A stretch of 64,000 nucleotides of DNA from Candidatus Saccharimonadota bacterium (GTDB taxonomy: Bacteria > Patescibacteriota > Saccharimonadia > Saccharimonadales > Saccharimonadaceae), in NCBI GenBank assembly GCA_017545485.1, contig JAFWMY010000011.1:1-64000 (forward strand). Direction: 5' to 3'. Positions 26,558 to 34,382 of the stretch are shown here, in pieces (the first letter of the stretch is position 1; the number at the start of each line of letters is the position of its first letter). The notes beneath the pieces are model-generated. The model ran no database searches, was not told the DNA's origin, and saw only the letters and a list, made by a program, of their open reading frames with translations. The position numbers and the translations under genes are program-made.

Positions 26558-26917
26558 TTATTCGTCGTCGCTTAGGTCGTAGTCTTCGGCACCGATACCA
26601 TAACCGAGCTCATAAGCCTCACGTTGATCATCGCTAAGCTCATCTAAATTAACGGATGAACCAAACCCGGAATGGGGAAGCATATGGTGCTCTCTGTCAA
26701 ATCGGCCATCGTCTATACCGAGCGCTTCATAATAAGAAGCGTCGTGATAACCGTCGTCATCAGCGTCAAGACTCTCGTCATCTAAGTCATCATCGTAATT
26801 ATCGTAATCATCGTCTAACTCGTCCTCGTCAGATGAATCATAGTCGTCGTCATATAGTTCATCATCTTCTTTTTCAAGACCATATTCTTCGTCATCGTAA
26901 TCATCGTAATCATCCAT
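26558..26917 (-). CDS. Extremely acidic Asp/Tyr-rich small protein
   Basis: A 119-residue protein whose first 58 residues are nearly all Asp, Glu and Tyr in DDYDDYDD-like repeats; the second half (DASYYEALGIDDGRF...LSDDQREAYELGYGIG) is less biased and could fold. The repeat shows as ATC/GTC trinucleotide runs in DNA. The predicted isoelectric point is very low. A TATAAT hexamer lies 6 bases before the ATG, the same spacing as in other leaderless genes, which argues that the frame is real. Possible roles are DNA mimicry, cation binding or chaperoning; none can be shown. Confidence 0.65.
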   Translation of the reverse strand: MDDYDDYDDEEYGLEKEDDELYDDDYDSSDEDELDDDYDNYDDDLDDESLDADDDGYHDASYYEALGIDDGRFDREHHMLPHSGFGSSVNLDELSDDQREAYELGYGIGAEDYDLSDDE

Positions 26918-26957
26918 AGCCTCATTATATCACGCTAAACCTCCTATATATTAATAT

Positions 26958-27140
26958 ATGCATGTTATAATTAAGAAAAGGAAAGCAATTTCTAAGATTC
27001 CCGGCGTATCACACGAAGAAGGTTTTATTAAATGGAATTTTACTAAATTCGTCGTATCGCGCAATGGAAAAGTTGAATACCGTTTCGGGCCGACTGATAA
27101 ACCCGAAGAAATGGAAGAGGATATTAAAAATCTGCTTTAA
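26958..27140 (+). pseudogene. C-terminal remnant of glutathione peroxidase
   Basis: The last 40 residues (IKWNFTKFVVSRNGKVEYRFGP...EEMEEDIKNLL) match the end of glutathione peroxidase-family thiol peroxidases, including the WNF-KF motif whose Trp and Asn belong to the catalytic tetrad. A full enzyme has about 160 residues; the upstream two thirds with the peroxidatic Cys are absent and the preceding DNA carries the opposite-strand acidic gene. Eighteen unrelated residues replace it. The 60-residue frame may still be translated, but it cannot be an active peroxidase. Confidence 0.75.
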
Positions 27141-27158
27141 TTAACAGAAAGGAGACAA

Positions 27159-28040
27159 ATGGCAAAAGTATATTTTACAAAAGAAATCACACCGGAAAGT
27201 TTACAAAAAATCTACCAAGCCCTAGGCGTGAAGCTTAAAGGTAAAATTGGGATAAAAGTTTCTACTGGCGAAAAAGGCGCTAAAGGCTATTTGAAGGCGG
27301 ATTTAATTGGGCCATTTGTTAAATCATTAAATGGCACAATCGTAGAATGCAATACTGCATACCCAGGCGAGCGCAACAACGCAAAAGACCATTTAAAAGT
27401 AGCCGAAGAACATGGTTTCACATCATTTGCGGAAGTTGATATTATGGATGCAGAAGGTGAGATTAAAATTCCTGTTCATAATGGTAAACACTTGAAATAC
27501 GACTTGCTCGGCTCACATTTTGATAATTATGATGCATTTATTAATCTGGCGCATGGTAAAGGGCATATGATGGGCGGGTTTGGAGCTAATTTAAAGAACC
27601 AATCAATCGGTTTCGCCTCCCGCGATGGTAAGGCTTATATTCATTCTTGCGGCAAGACAAAAAGTCCGAAGCTATGTTGGATTTCCAAGCACGAACAAAT
27701 TGATTTTATAGAGTCAATGGCGGAAGCGGCGACAGCTGTAGCAGATTATCTAAAGGAGCAAAACAAGCCTATTATATATATCACTGTAATGAATGCTATA
27801 TCTACGTCTTGCGATTGCGATAAAGACCAGGATGACCCGGTGATGGAAGACCTTGGTATCGTGACATCGCTAGACCCAGTAGCAAACGACCAGGCATTTA
27901 TTGATATGGTATGGACAAGTAAGGACCCAGGTGCGGAAAAGCTAAAAGAGCGAATTGATTCACGACTCGGACGAGAGATTTTGCCTTACGCCGAATCACT
28001 TGGATTAGGTGAGCGAAAATATGAGCTCGTAGAAATATAA
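27159..28040 (+). CDS. DUF362 family protein
   Basis: A 293-residue DUF362 protein. The GIKVSTGEKGAKGYLKADLI region and the HGKGHMMGGFGANLKNQSIG segment (in part) near 125-145 are family signatures, as is the cluster CDCDKDQDDPVMEDLGI near 221-237 where cysteines and acidic residues could bind a metal or cluster. DUF362 domains are often joined to ferredoxins; here the ferredoxin part is missing. GAAAGGAGA is a clear ribosome site. It lies 18 bases after the peroxidase remnant. Confidence 0.85.
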   Translation: MAKVYFTKEITPESLQKIYQALGVKLKGKIGIKVSTGEKGAKGYLKADLIGPFVKSLNGTIVECNTAYPGERNNAKDHLKVAEEHGFTSFAEVDIMDAEGEIKIPVHNGKHLKYDLLGSHFDNYDAFINLAHGKGHMMGGFGANLKNQSIGFASRDGKAYIHSCGKTKSPKLCWISKHEQIDFIESMAEAATAVADYLKEQNKPIIYITVMNAISTSCDCDKDQDDPVMEDLGIVTSLDPVANDQAFIDMVWTSKDPGAEKLKERIDSRLGREILPYAESLGLGERKYELVEI

Positions 28041-28091
28041 CCCTCCAAATTTACTTAAATATTATATGCTATAATGAAAAAAAGGAGGTTT

Positions 28092-28322
28092 ATGGAGTTC
28101 GTACGAGTCAAATATGCCAATAACAAATTAATTAATGCCGAGATTAAAGAGCATCGGGAAATTATTGAAGAATACACAGAAAAAAAGGGTTACAAATATG
28201 TTGGCTTTATTCCTGTGATATTCGGGCCAAGTGGCAAAACCTTAGAAGCTGATTTATTATTTGAAAAACCAAAAGCCGAGAAAGAAATCAAAGAGCCAGA
28301 GCAAAAAGAAGCCAAAAAATAG
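28092..28322 (+). CDS. Unrecognised 76-residue charged protein
   Basis: Begins MEFVRVKYANNKLINAEI and ends in a Lys/Glu-rich tail (EKEIKEPEQKEAKK). An in-frame ATG 18 bases upstream exists, but it overlaps the TATAAT hexamer of the promoter and the AAAGGAGG site lies between the two, so the second ATG is more likely, though the spacing of 3-4 bases is tight. The HREIIEEYTEKKGYKYVGFIPVIFGPSGK stretch (in part) suggests one small alpha/beta domain. Function unknown. Confidence 0.6.
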   Translation: MEFVRVKYANNKLINAEIKEHREIIEEYTEKKGYKYVGFIPVIFGPSGKTLEADLLFEKPKAEKEIKEPEQKEAKK

Positions 28323-28349
28323 ATTATTTATGGTATAATCGTAAGCAAT

Positions 28350-29936
28350 ATGGGCAAAATTACGAAGTATCTTAATCAGTTGATTGTCGGAAATGTTTTT
28401 GATACGCCAGAAATTTTGGAAACATATGCAACGGACCGTTCTGTCTTGGAAATTAAGCCGAAGTTTGTGGCGTTTCCAGAATCAACTGAAGACATTCGTA
28501 AACTAATGAGGTTTTTTAACCAAATTGCCGCCAAAGAAATACCAGTGACTGTGAATGTACGTGGTTCTGGTCTTGATGAAGGCGGAGCAGATCTTGGTAC
28601 AGGATTAATTATTTCTACTGAAAAACTCAATAAAATGCTAGAAATTGACCCGCGCGAGCGACTAGTGAGAGTCCAAGCCGGAATGACTCTAAAAGAATTA
28701 AATACAGCACTATCTGTGTCGGGTTTAACTGTGCCGATAGGCGGTCATGAAAACGAAACAATCGGTGGGCTAATTTCCAATGCGCCAGTTGATGATTATA
28801 TGGGCAAGTATGGAGGAATTAGCAAATATGTTGAACGTATTGAAGCAGTGCTCGCAAACGGTGAAGTTCTCCAAACTATGCGTTATCGTAAGTATGCTGC
28901 CGCAAAGAAAACTGCCGAAAAATCTCTAGAAGGTGACATTTATCGTAAAATTACAAAACTAATTGATAAACAAAAACGATTAATTAGCAGCATTAGCAAA
29001 GACGAGCATAATAATATTGGCTACTGCAATATTACGAACGTTTTGCAGAAAGAATCGTGGGATTTAAAGCCATTATTCTTTGGCGCGCAGGGAACCTTAG
29101 GAATTATTTCTGAAGTGATTTTACGTGCAATACCAATTTCTAAAAAACCCGCACGCACGGTGGCTACTTTTAAAACCTTAGAACAAGCAATTGAATTCAT
29201 GGACGCAGTAAGCGTCTTAAGACCTCGTGAACTTAATTTATATGATTTAAAAATCGTACAAGAAGCGCGTGATTCTGGCAAAAACTTGGATGGTGTTATT
29301 CGTAAACTTGAAGATGGTTTTGTAGTTTATTTGGCTTTTGATGAAAGACAAAACTATTATATGAAAAAACTCACTGCTATGCGTGACAAGTTCCCGCGTA
29401 ATGCAAAATTTATTTATGAAAGTCCCGAGAATAAGCTAATTCTAAACGAGTTTGAAAACACACTCGCTAATTATCTAAATAATATGCGGGGCGGGGAAAG
29501 AGTGCCGGTTTTAACTGATTTTTATCTGCCACCAGAAAACTTAGAAAATTTCTTAAAAGACCTAAAAATTTTAGGTGAAAAATTAGAATTAGATTTGGCT
29601 TTATATGGCTCATATTCTTCTTCGGTTTATAGTTTACGGCCGAAGTTTAATTTGGAAGAGGAAGGATATAACAGAAAGATGGCGACGTTCTTGCGAGCTG
29701 GGGCATATATTATTGACCGTCAGGAGGGCAAATTGACTGGAGGCACACCAGAAGGAAGAGTTAAGGCCGTGGTAACAAATTCCGAAATACCAGAACCACA
29801 AAAAGCATTATATGATGAGGTTAAAAAAATCTTTGACCAAAACAATATCCTAGGGGCAGACATAAAACTCCAGGCCAGTTCTAAATTTACTTTGACACAC
29901 CTTCGCACTACGAATTCCCCGAGAATTATGTTATAA
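28350..29936 (+). CDS. FAD-binding oxidoreductase (GlcD/D-lactate dehydrogenase-like)
   Basis: A 528-residue enzyme of the FAD_binding_4 (VAO/PCMH) family. The FAD domain is recognisable by VTVNVRGSGLDEGGADLGTGLII (in part) near 69-91, where the RGSG loop holds the pyrophosphate, the VQAGMTLKELN near 107-117 and the GGHENETIGGLISNAP segment near 136-151. The C-terminal half is the cap that binds a 2-hydroxy acid. Such enzymes oxidise D-lactate or glycolate, which would fit a fermenting cell. The promoter is TATAAT 10 bases before the ATG. Confidence 0.85.
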   Translation: MGKITKYLNQLIVGNVFDTPEILETYATDRSVLEIKPKFVAFPESTEDIRKLMRFFNQIAAKEIPVTVNVRGSGLDEGGADLGTGLIISTEKLNKMLEIDPRERLVRVQAGMTLKELNTALSVSGLTVPIGGHENETIGGLISNAPVDDYMGKYGGISKYVERIEAVLANGEVLQTMRYRKYAAAKKTAEKSLEGDIYRKITKLIDKQKRLISSISKDEHNNIGYCNITNVLQKESWDLKPLFFGAQGTLGIISEVILRAIPISKKPARTVATFKTLEQAIEFMDAVSVLRPRELNLYDLKIVQEARDSGKNLDGVIRKLEDGFVVYLAFDERQNYYMKKLTAMRDKFPRNAKFIYESPENKLILNEFENTLANYLNNMRGGERVPVLTDFYLPPENLENFLKDLKILGEKLELDLALYGSYSSSVYSLRPKFNLEEEGYNRKMATFLRAGAYIIDRQEGKLTGGTPEGRVKAVVTNSEIPEPQKALYDEVKKIFDQNNILGADIKLQASSKFTLTHLRTTNSPRIML

Positions 29937-29957
29937 TGTAATCAAATAGGAGTTTTT

Positions 29958-31235
29958 ATGAAAACAAAGTATAAAAAGATATCTGATTCGCGTGCAGAAA
30001 TAACTGTAACGCTTGATGCGGATGACCTAAAAAAGGCCGAAAAAAAGGCTTTGGAAAAATTGGCTAAGGAAATAAAAGTTGAAGGATTCCGTAAAGGCAA
30101 AGTCCCGACGGAAGTTGCCAAGAAATTTATTCCAGAGAATGATTTAAATGCCGAAACGATTGACCTCGCTGTGCGAGCTACTGTAATTGAAGCTTTCCAA
30201 AAAGAAGAAAAATCACCATTGGTACTACCTAGTGTAAACGTTACAAAATACGTTCCTGGCGAAATGGCAGAATATACTGCTACAGCAGATATAATTCCTG
30301 AAGTAAAGATTGGCGATTACAAAAACCTTGGCGTAAAGAAGCCGGCAGTTAAGATTGCTAAGAAAGACGTTGATGGCGTATTAGACAATATCGCGACTTC
30401 GTTCGCCGAGAAAAAGGCAGTAAAAAAGGCTGCTGCACTTGGAGATGAAGTTATCATTGATTTCGTAGGCAAAAAAGACGGCAAAGCCTTTAATGGTGGC
30501 ACAGCAAAAGATTACAAATTGGTTTTAGGTTCGGCAACATTTATTCCGGGATTTGAAGATGGAATTGTAGGGCACGAACCCGGCGATAAATTTGACCTTA
30601 AACTAACATTTCCTAAAGATTATGGTGTAGCAGATTTGGCTGGAGCTAAAACCGTATTTGAAGTTTTGGTAAAGCAGGTTAATGAGGTTAAAAAGCCAGC
30701 CATAGACGATGAATTAGCCAAGAAATGTGGTCCATTTAAAAACCTGGATGAACTTAAAAAAGACATAGAGAAGAATTTAGAAGCACAAAATTCTCATCGT
30801 GAAGAAGAAAAGTATAAAGATGAGTTAATTAAGGCTTTTGTCGCAAAATCCAAAGTTCCTGCTCCTGAAATTCTAATTGACGATCAAATGCGTGCTATTC
30901 GCGATGATATGACTAGGAACGCACAGAGTCGGGGAATGAGTTTTGAAGATTTTCTAAAAGCCAATAATGAGACAATGGAGAATTGGGAAAAAGAAGCTCG
31001 CAAAATCGCAACTGATAGAGTTAAAGCATCATTAGCTTTGCAAACTTTGGCAGTTGAACAAAAAATTACCGTTTCCGATGATTTAGTTAATGCCAAAATT
31101 GCAGAGCTTCGCGATGTATATAAGAAATCACCAGAAGCTTTGAAAAATCTGAAAAACCCAAATGTCAAAATGGACATTAAAAACCGGATGATTATTGAAG
31201 CAACGATTAATTTCTTAGCCGACGCTAATAAATAA
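29958..31235 (+). CDS. tig: Trigger factor
   Basis: A 425-residue ribosome-associated chaperone and prolyl isomerase. The ribosome-docking GFRKGKVP signature is near residues 43-50, the FKBP-like domain follows (DEVIIDFVGKKDGKAF..., LGSATFIPGFEDGIVGH) near 150-245, and the helical substrate arms fill the C-terminus. Length is usual. AGGAG precedes the ATG. A strong terminator follows its stop. Confidence 0.95.
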   Translation: MKTKYKKISDSRAEITVTLDADDLKKAEKKALEKLAKEIKVEGFRKGKVPTEVAKKFIPENDLNAETIDLAVRATVIEAFQKEEKSPLVLPSVNVTKYVPGEMAEYTATADIIPEVKIGDYKNLGVKKPAVKIAKKDVDGVLDNIATSFAEKKAVKKAAALGDEVIIDFVGKKDGKAFNGGTAKDYKLVLGSATFIPGFEDGIVGHEPGDKFDLKLTFPKDYGVADLAGAKTVFEVLVKQVNEVKKPAIDDELAKKCGPFKNLDELKKDIEKNLEAQNSHREEEKYKDELIKAFVAKSKVPAPEILIDDQMRAIRDDMTRNAQSRGMSFEDFLKANNETMENWEKEARKIATDRVKASLALQTLAVEQKITVSDDLVNAKIAELRDVYKKSPEALKNLKNPNVKMDIKNRMIIEATINFLADANK

Positions 31236-31246
31236 TTATCGTACTT

Positions 31247-31279
31247 AAAAGCACTATATATAATATATAGTGCTTTTTT
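31247..31279 (+). terminator. Rho-independent terminator of tig
   Basis: A perfect 14-bp stem (31247-31260 with 31264-31277) around a TAA loop, ending in six Ts. A-tract on the 5' side means it could also work from the other strand. Confidence 0.92.
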
Positions 31280-31313
31280 GATTGTTTTATAATAGTTATG
31301 CTATAATGATGTT

Positions 31314-33167
31314 ATGAGTAGAAGGCTTTCTGGTGTAATAATTGGTCGGAGTGTGTTTGTTGGCGCTTTAGCTATAGCTAGTGCTGGTTTTATGGTTTCT
31401 TCCGCCTCCGCCCTCACCTACTCATCAGACGTAGATGTCAGTTTTACCTTTAATTCTGTAATTAGTGTGCAGTTATCTTCTGCAAATATCTATATTAATA
31501 ATTTAGCTCCTGGTACTGCTTCTGATAGTAATATTATTACAGTAGGAGCTAATACTAATGCTTCTGCTGGATTTCAACTTAGTGCTACAGTAGGAGTGAA
31601 GAATGGTACTACTGCACTTGTGAATAATTCAGATAATAATTATACATTTACTAATCTATCATCTACTAAAGCAGCTCTAGCTAACTTTAGTGATAATACA
31701 TGGGGATATTCATACTGTGCTAATACTGCAGCTAACTGTAATGGTGGTAGCGGTACATGGGTAAGTGGTAATGTAGGTAGTGCTGTAGCTGGCTATAATG
31801 GCCTGCCACTTGATAATAATACTAATGCAGATGAACGTGGTAAAGGTGGAGTGACATTAATTAGTACTACAGGAACTCAAGGTGAACTAAATACTGTGCA
31901 GTTTAAGATAGGTGCTAAAGCTAGTAATTCACAAGTTGCTGGGACCTATACTAATACTATTAACTTTTATGCTGTGGCGAATCCGGAACCGGAGCTAGGG
32001 CCAGTTGATTGTGTGGCTGGTAAGGTCTGTTATAATGTCAATGCTCTTTATGGTGCAGAGGGCACTATGGGGCAGCAAACGGCTACTGCTGATGGGACTG
32101 AATTGGTTTTACTTGCCTCTAATTTCTCTCGTCCTGGCTATGGTTTTGCTGGTTGGTCTGACACATATGATTATAGTGGTAATAAATACGGTCCTAATGA
32201 AACCATTACTGTTCCTACTGGTACTGCTTCTAACGGCTTAAGCCTTTATGCTATATGGGTGAAGTCTGCTGGTAGTATCCAGAACTGGAGCGGATGTTCT
32301 GGTCTAGCTAGCGGTGCAGTCACTGCTCTAACAGACCAAAGAGATAACAATACTTATGCCGTAGCTAAACTGGCAGACGGTAAATGCTGGATGATTGAAA
32401 ATCTGCGTCTAGAAAGCACTGCCAATGGTAATTCCGATGGCTCACTAGCACAAGGCTATGGCACATCTGCTACTTATGGTAATTTTTCTGGTTTAGCCAC
32501 TGCCGAAACTGCAAATTTTGCCAATTCTACTACCGCAAATAGCCTCTACTATAGCGGTACACAAAGTGGCACTGCTAGTGTGGATATTGGCACAACAAAT
32601 TATCCTGGTAATCGTGTGCCGCGTTACAGTAATGCCAATACTTCTGCGAGAGCATCGAATCCTACTACTAAAAATGCAGCTCTATACTCTTATGGCAATT
32701 ACTACACCTGGTCTGCTGCTATTGCAGATACTACATACTACAATACTAATAATCAATCCATCACAACTACTTCACTTTGCCCAGCTGGTTGGAGATTGCC
32801 AAGAGGAGGTGATAAAAACAATGAATCTAATAATGACTTCTGGTCACTTATTGTAGATGGTATAAATAACGGTACTGATCCAGCTAATTATAGTAGTGAA
32901 AATGCTCCGTATTATGATGAGGCCGAGGAAGCTGCCCCAGTAAGCACTGCCTTAAGAACCTATCCAAATAACTTTGTTTATCCCGGCCTTATCAATGGGG
33001 GTAATATTAGCGGTCGCGGTAGCGGCGGCTACTATTGGTCGTCTACGGTGTCAAATAACGACTCCTCTACCTACCGCTTGTACTTCGTCAGAACCCGCGT
33101 CTACCCTGGTACGAGCAACGTCTACAAGTACGCTGGGTTACCTATGCGTTGTATGGTTGGTTCTTAG
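31314..33167 (+). CDS. Secreted FISUMP protein, candidate DGR-diversified adhesin
   Basis: A 617-residue protein: signal peptide to about residue 33, an Asn/Thr-rich beta domain, an InlB-type repeat (GYGFAGWSD near 280), and a C-terminal FISUMP domain (WSGCSGLASG...GKCWMIENLRL; CPAGWRLPRGG). It ends GYYWSSTVSN...LPMRCMVGS, the usual end of this C-type-lectin-like fold. The last 40 codons before the invariant LPMRC switch to a remarkable excess of NNC codons, the mark of a diversity-generating retroelement variable region (see separate entry). No anchor is seen. TATAAT lies 6 bases before the ATG. It is a paralogue of the gene at 12569, whose C-terminus lacks this codon signature. Confidence 0.9.
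   Translation: MSRRLSGVIIGRSVFVGALAIASAGFMVSSASALTYSSDVDVSFTFNSVISVQLSSANIYINNLAPGTASDSNIITVGANTNASAGFQLSATVGVKNGTTALVNNSDNNYTFTNLSSTKAALANFSDNTWGYSYCANTAANCNGGSGTWVSGNVGSAVAGYNGLPLDNNTNADERGKGGVTLISTTGTQGELNTVQFKIGAKASNSQVAGTYTNTINFYAVANPEPELGPVDCVAGKVCYNVNALYGAEGTMGQQTATADGTELVLLASNFSRPGYGFAGWSDTYDYSGNKYGPNETITVPTGTASNGLSLYAIWVKSAGSIQNWSGCSGLASGAVTALTDQRDNNTYAVAKLADGKCWMIENLRLESTANGNSDGSLAQGYGTSATYGNFSGLATAETANFANSTTANSLYYSGTQSGTASVDIGTTNYPGNRVPRYSNANTSARASNPTTKNAALYSYGNYYTWSAAIADTTYYNTNNQSITTTSLCPAGWRLPRGGDKNNESNNDFWSLIVDGINNGTDPANYSSENAPYYDEAEEAAPVSTALRTYPNNFVYPGLINGGNISGRGSGGYYWSSTVSNNDSSTYRLYFVRTRVYPGTSNVYKYAGLPMRCMVGS
33024..33131 (+). other. Candidate DGR variable region (VR)
   Basis: In the 36 codons from 33024 to 33131, 21 end in C with diverse first two bases (TAC, GAC, TCC, ACC, CGC, GTC, TTC, AGC, AAC, GGC), whereas about 12 of the preceding 61 codons do. 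Adenine mutagenesis of AAC codons in a template repeat produces exactly this set. The region sits at the ligand-binding end of a FISUMP (C-type-lectin-like) domain, a known target class of diversity-generating retroelements. The template repeat and reverse transcriptase are not in this window and would have to act from elsewhere. Confidence 0.7.
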
Positions 33168-33171
33168 TTTG

Positions 33172-33198
33172 TGTCGTTCCAAGAGCCCTAGGAACACA
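33172..33198. other. Hairpin just downstream of the candidate VR
   Basis: GTTCC (33176-33180) pairs with GGAAC (33191-33195), extended by TGT/ACA outside one bulged C. It begins 5 bases after the FISUMP stop codon. DGR targets often have a hairpin or cruciform shortly after the variable region; this stem is shorter than the well-studied example. Confidence 0.5.
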
Positions 33199-33337
33199 TA
33201 TATAATATATAGTGAGGTTGATGCGCTAGATATGGTGTGTCATATTAAGTGCTTTACGCTATATATATCGTATAGCTGAACAAAAATCACACATATTGTT
33301 ATTTGTCGTATTTCTAGACTTTTTTGGATAAGTGTGA

Positions 33338-33390
33338 TATAATTACCGCAAGAGTTTCGGCTTGTCTGCTATTGCTGTAAACAGATAAGC
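33338..33390 (+). promoter_or_regulatory. Promoter and leader stem of rpsL-rpsG
   Basis: An extended -10, TGTGATATAAT (hexamer 33338-33343), gives a leader of about 73 bases. It contains GCTTGTCTG (33360-33368) pairing with CAGATAAGC (33382-33390), a 9-bp stem with one G-U pair. Together with an AGAGGA ribosome site this is a plausible ribosomal-protein autoregulatory leader, though I cannot match it to a named motif. Confidence 0.55.
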
Positions 33391-33422
33391 ACCATATATT
33401 AAAGTAATAAGAGGATATTTTA

Positions 33423-33836
33423 ATGCCAACTATTAATCAGTTGATTCGCAAGCCTCGTAAAAAGGCTGCAAAAAAATCCAAATCTCCTGCTCTTGGTTCT
33501 ATTGTAAATACCTTAAAGACCAAGAAGTATGAGAGAGCTGCGCCACTAAAGCGTGGTGTTTGTATTAAGGTGACTACCAAAACTCCAAAGAAACCAAACT
33601 CCGCTATGCGTAAAGTCGCTCGTGTGCGTCTTACTAATGGCCAAGAAGTTTGGGCTTATATTGGTGGTGAAGGTCACAACTTGCAGGAACATGCCGTAGT
33701 ATTAGTCCGTGGTGGTCGTGTGCCAGATCTTCCTGGTGTACGTTATCATATTGTACGTGGCACTTTAGATTTGCAAGGCGTGCAGGGTCGCAAACAAGGT
33801 CGCTCCAAGTATGGTGCGAAGAAGGAGGATAAGTAA
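33423..33836 (+). CDS. rpsL: 30S ribosomal protein S12
   Basis: A 137-residue S12. [12 protein letters not shown] starts it, and the [18 protein letters not shown] and the [28 protein letters not shown] segments (in part) are intact, including the lysines ([16 protein letters not shown]) where streptomycin-resistance changes occur. It belongs to the decoding centre of the small subunit. rpsG follows 2 bases later. The usual fusA-tuf continuation is absent; gap follows instead. Confidence 0.97.
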   Translation: MPTINQLIRKPRKKAAKKSKSPALGSIVNTLKTKKYERAAPLKRGVCIKVTTKTPKKPNSAMRKVARVRLTNGQEVWAYIGGEGHNLQEHAVVLVRGGRVPDLPGVRYHIVRGTLDLQGVQGRKQGRSKYGAKKEDK

Positions 33837-33838
33837 TT

Positions 33839-34315
33839 ATGCCACGTAAAGTTACCAAATCCTTACAAAGGAAAGTCAGTCCTGATCGTAAATATCAATC
33901 TATCATGGTGCAAAGACTTATTAACAAATCCATGTTGAATGGTAAAAAGCAAGTTGCAGAACGTGCAGTTTACTCTGCGATTGAAGGCGCTGCTAAGAAA
34001 TTAAAATCAGAAAATCCAGTAGAAGTATTGGAAAAAGCAATTGCAAATGTATCGCCAGATTTTGAAGTTAAATCTCGCCGTGTTGGTGGTGCTAACTATC
34101 AAATTCCATTCCCAATTTCGGGACACAGACAATTACACTTTGCCTTTTCATGGCTAGTACAATCTGCCCGTGCACGTGGTGGCATGCCATATGCTAAGCG
34201 TTTGGAAGCAGAAATCGTAGACGCTTACAACGAAACTGGTGCAGCCTTCAAGAAGAAAGAAGACTGCCACAGAATGGCAGAAGCAAACAGAGCATTTGCG
34301 CATTTTGCTCGCTAA
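33839..34315 (+). CDS. rpsG: 30S ribosomal protein S7
   Basis: A 158-residue S7, the primary 16S rRNA 3'-domain binder of the 30S head. The MPRKV start, the GGANYQIPFPISGHRQLHFAFSW region and the C-terminal KKKEDCHRMAEANRAFAHFAR tail (in part) are typical. It is co-transcribed with rpsL (2 bases apart) and preceded by AAGGAGG inside the end of rpsL. The transcript probably ends in the hairpin at 34334-34370. Confidence 0.97.
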   Translation: MPRKVTKSLQRKVSPDRKYQSIMVQRLINKSMLNGKKQVAERAVYSAIEGAAKKLKSENPVEVLEKAIANVSPDFEVKSRRVGGANYQIPFPISGHRQLHFAFSWLVQSARARGGMPYAKRLEAEIVDAYNETGAAFKKKEDCHRMAEANRAFAHFAR

Positions 34316-34333
34316 AATTGGTCTACAATTTTT

Positions 34334-34370
34334 AATCTACTTATGCTATAATTAGCGTAAGTAGATTTTT
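34334..34370 (+). promoter_or_regulatory. Promoter of gap enclosed in a terminator-like hairpin
   Basis: A perfect 10-bp inverted repeat (34334-34343 with 34358-34367) followed by Ts can end rpsG transcripts. Its 14-base loop contains the extended -10 TGCTATAAT (hexamer 34347-34352), so the promoter of the next gene lies inside the hairpin, with the start near 34359. Only the 3' arm would be in the new transcript. Confidence 0.7.
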
Positions 34371-34382
34371 TAGGAGGTAAAA

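Noticed and set aside
26656-26919. Arg/His-rich plus-strand frame opposite the acidic protein
   Set aside because: It is the complement of the Asp/Tyr repeat and has neither promoter nor ribosome site.
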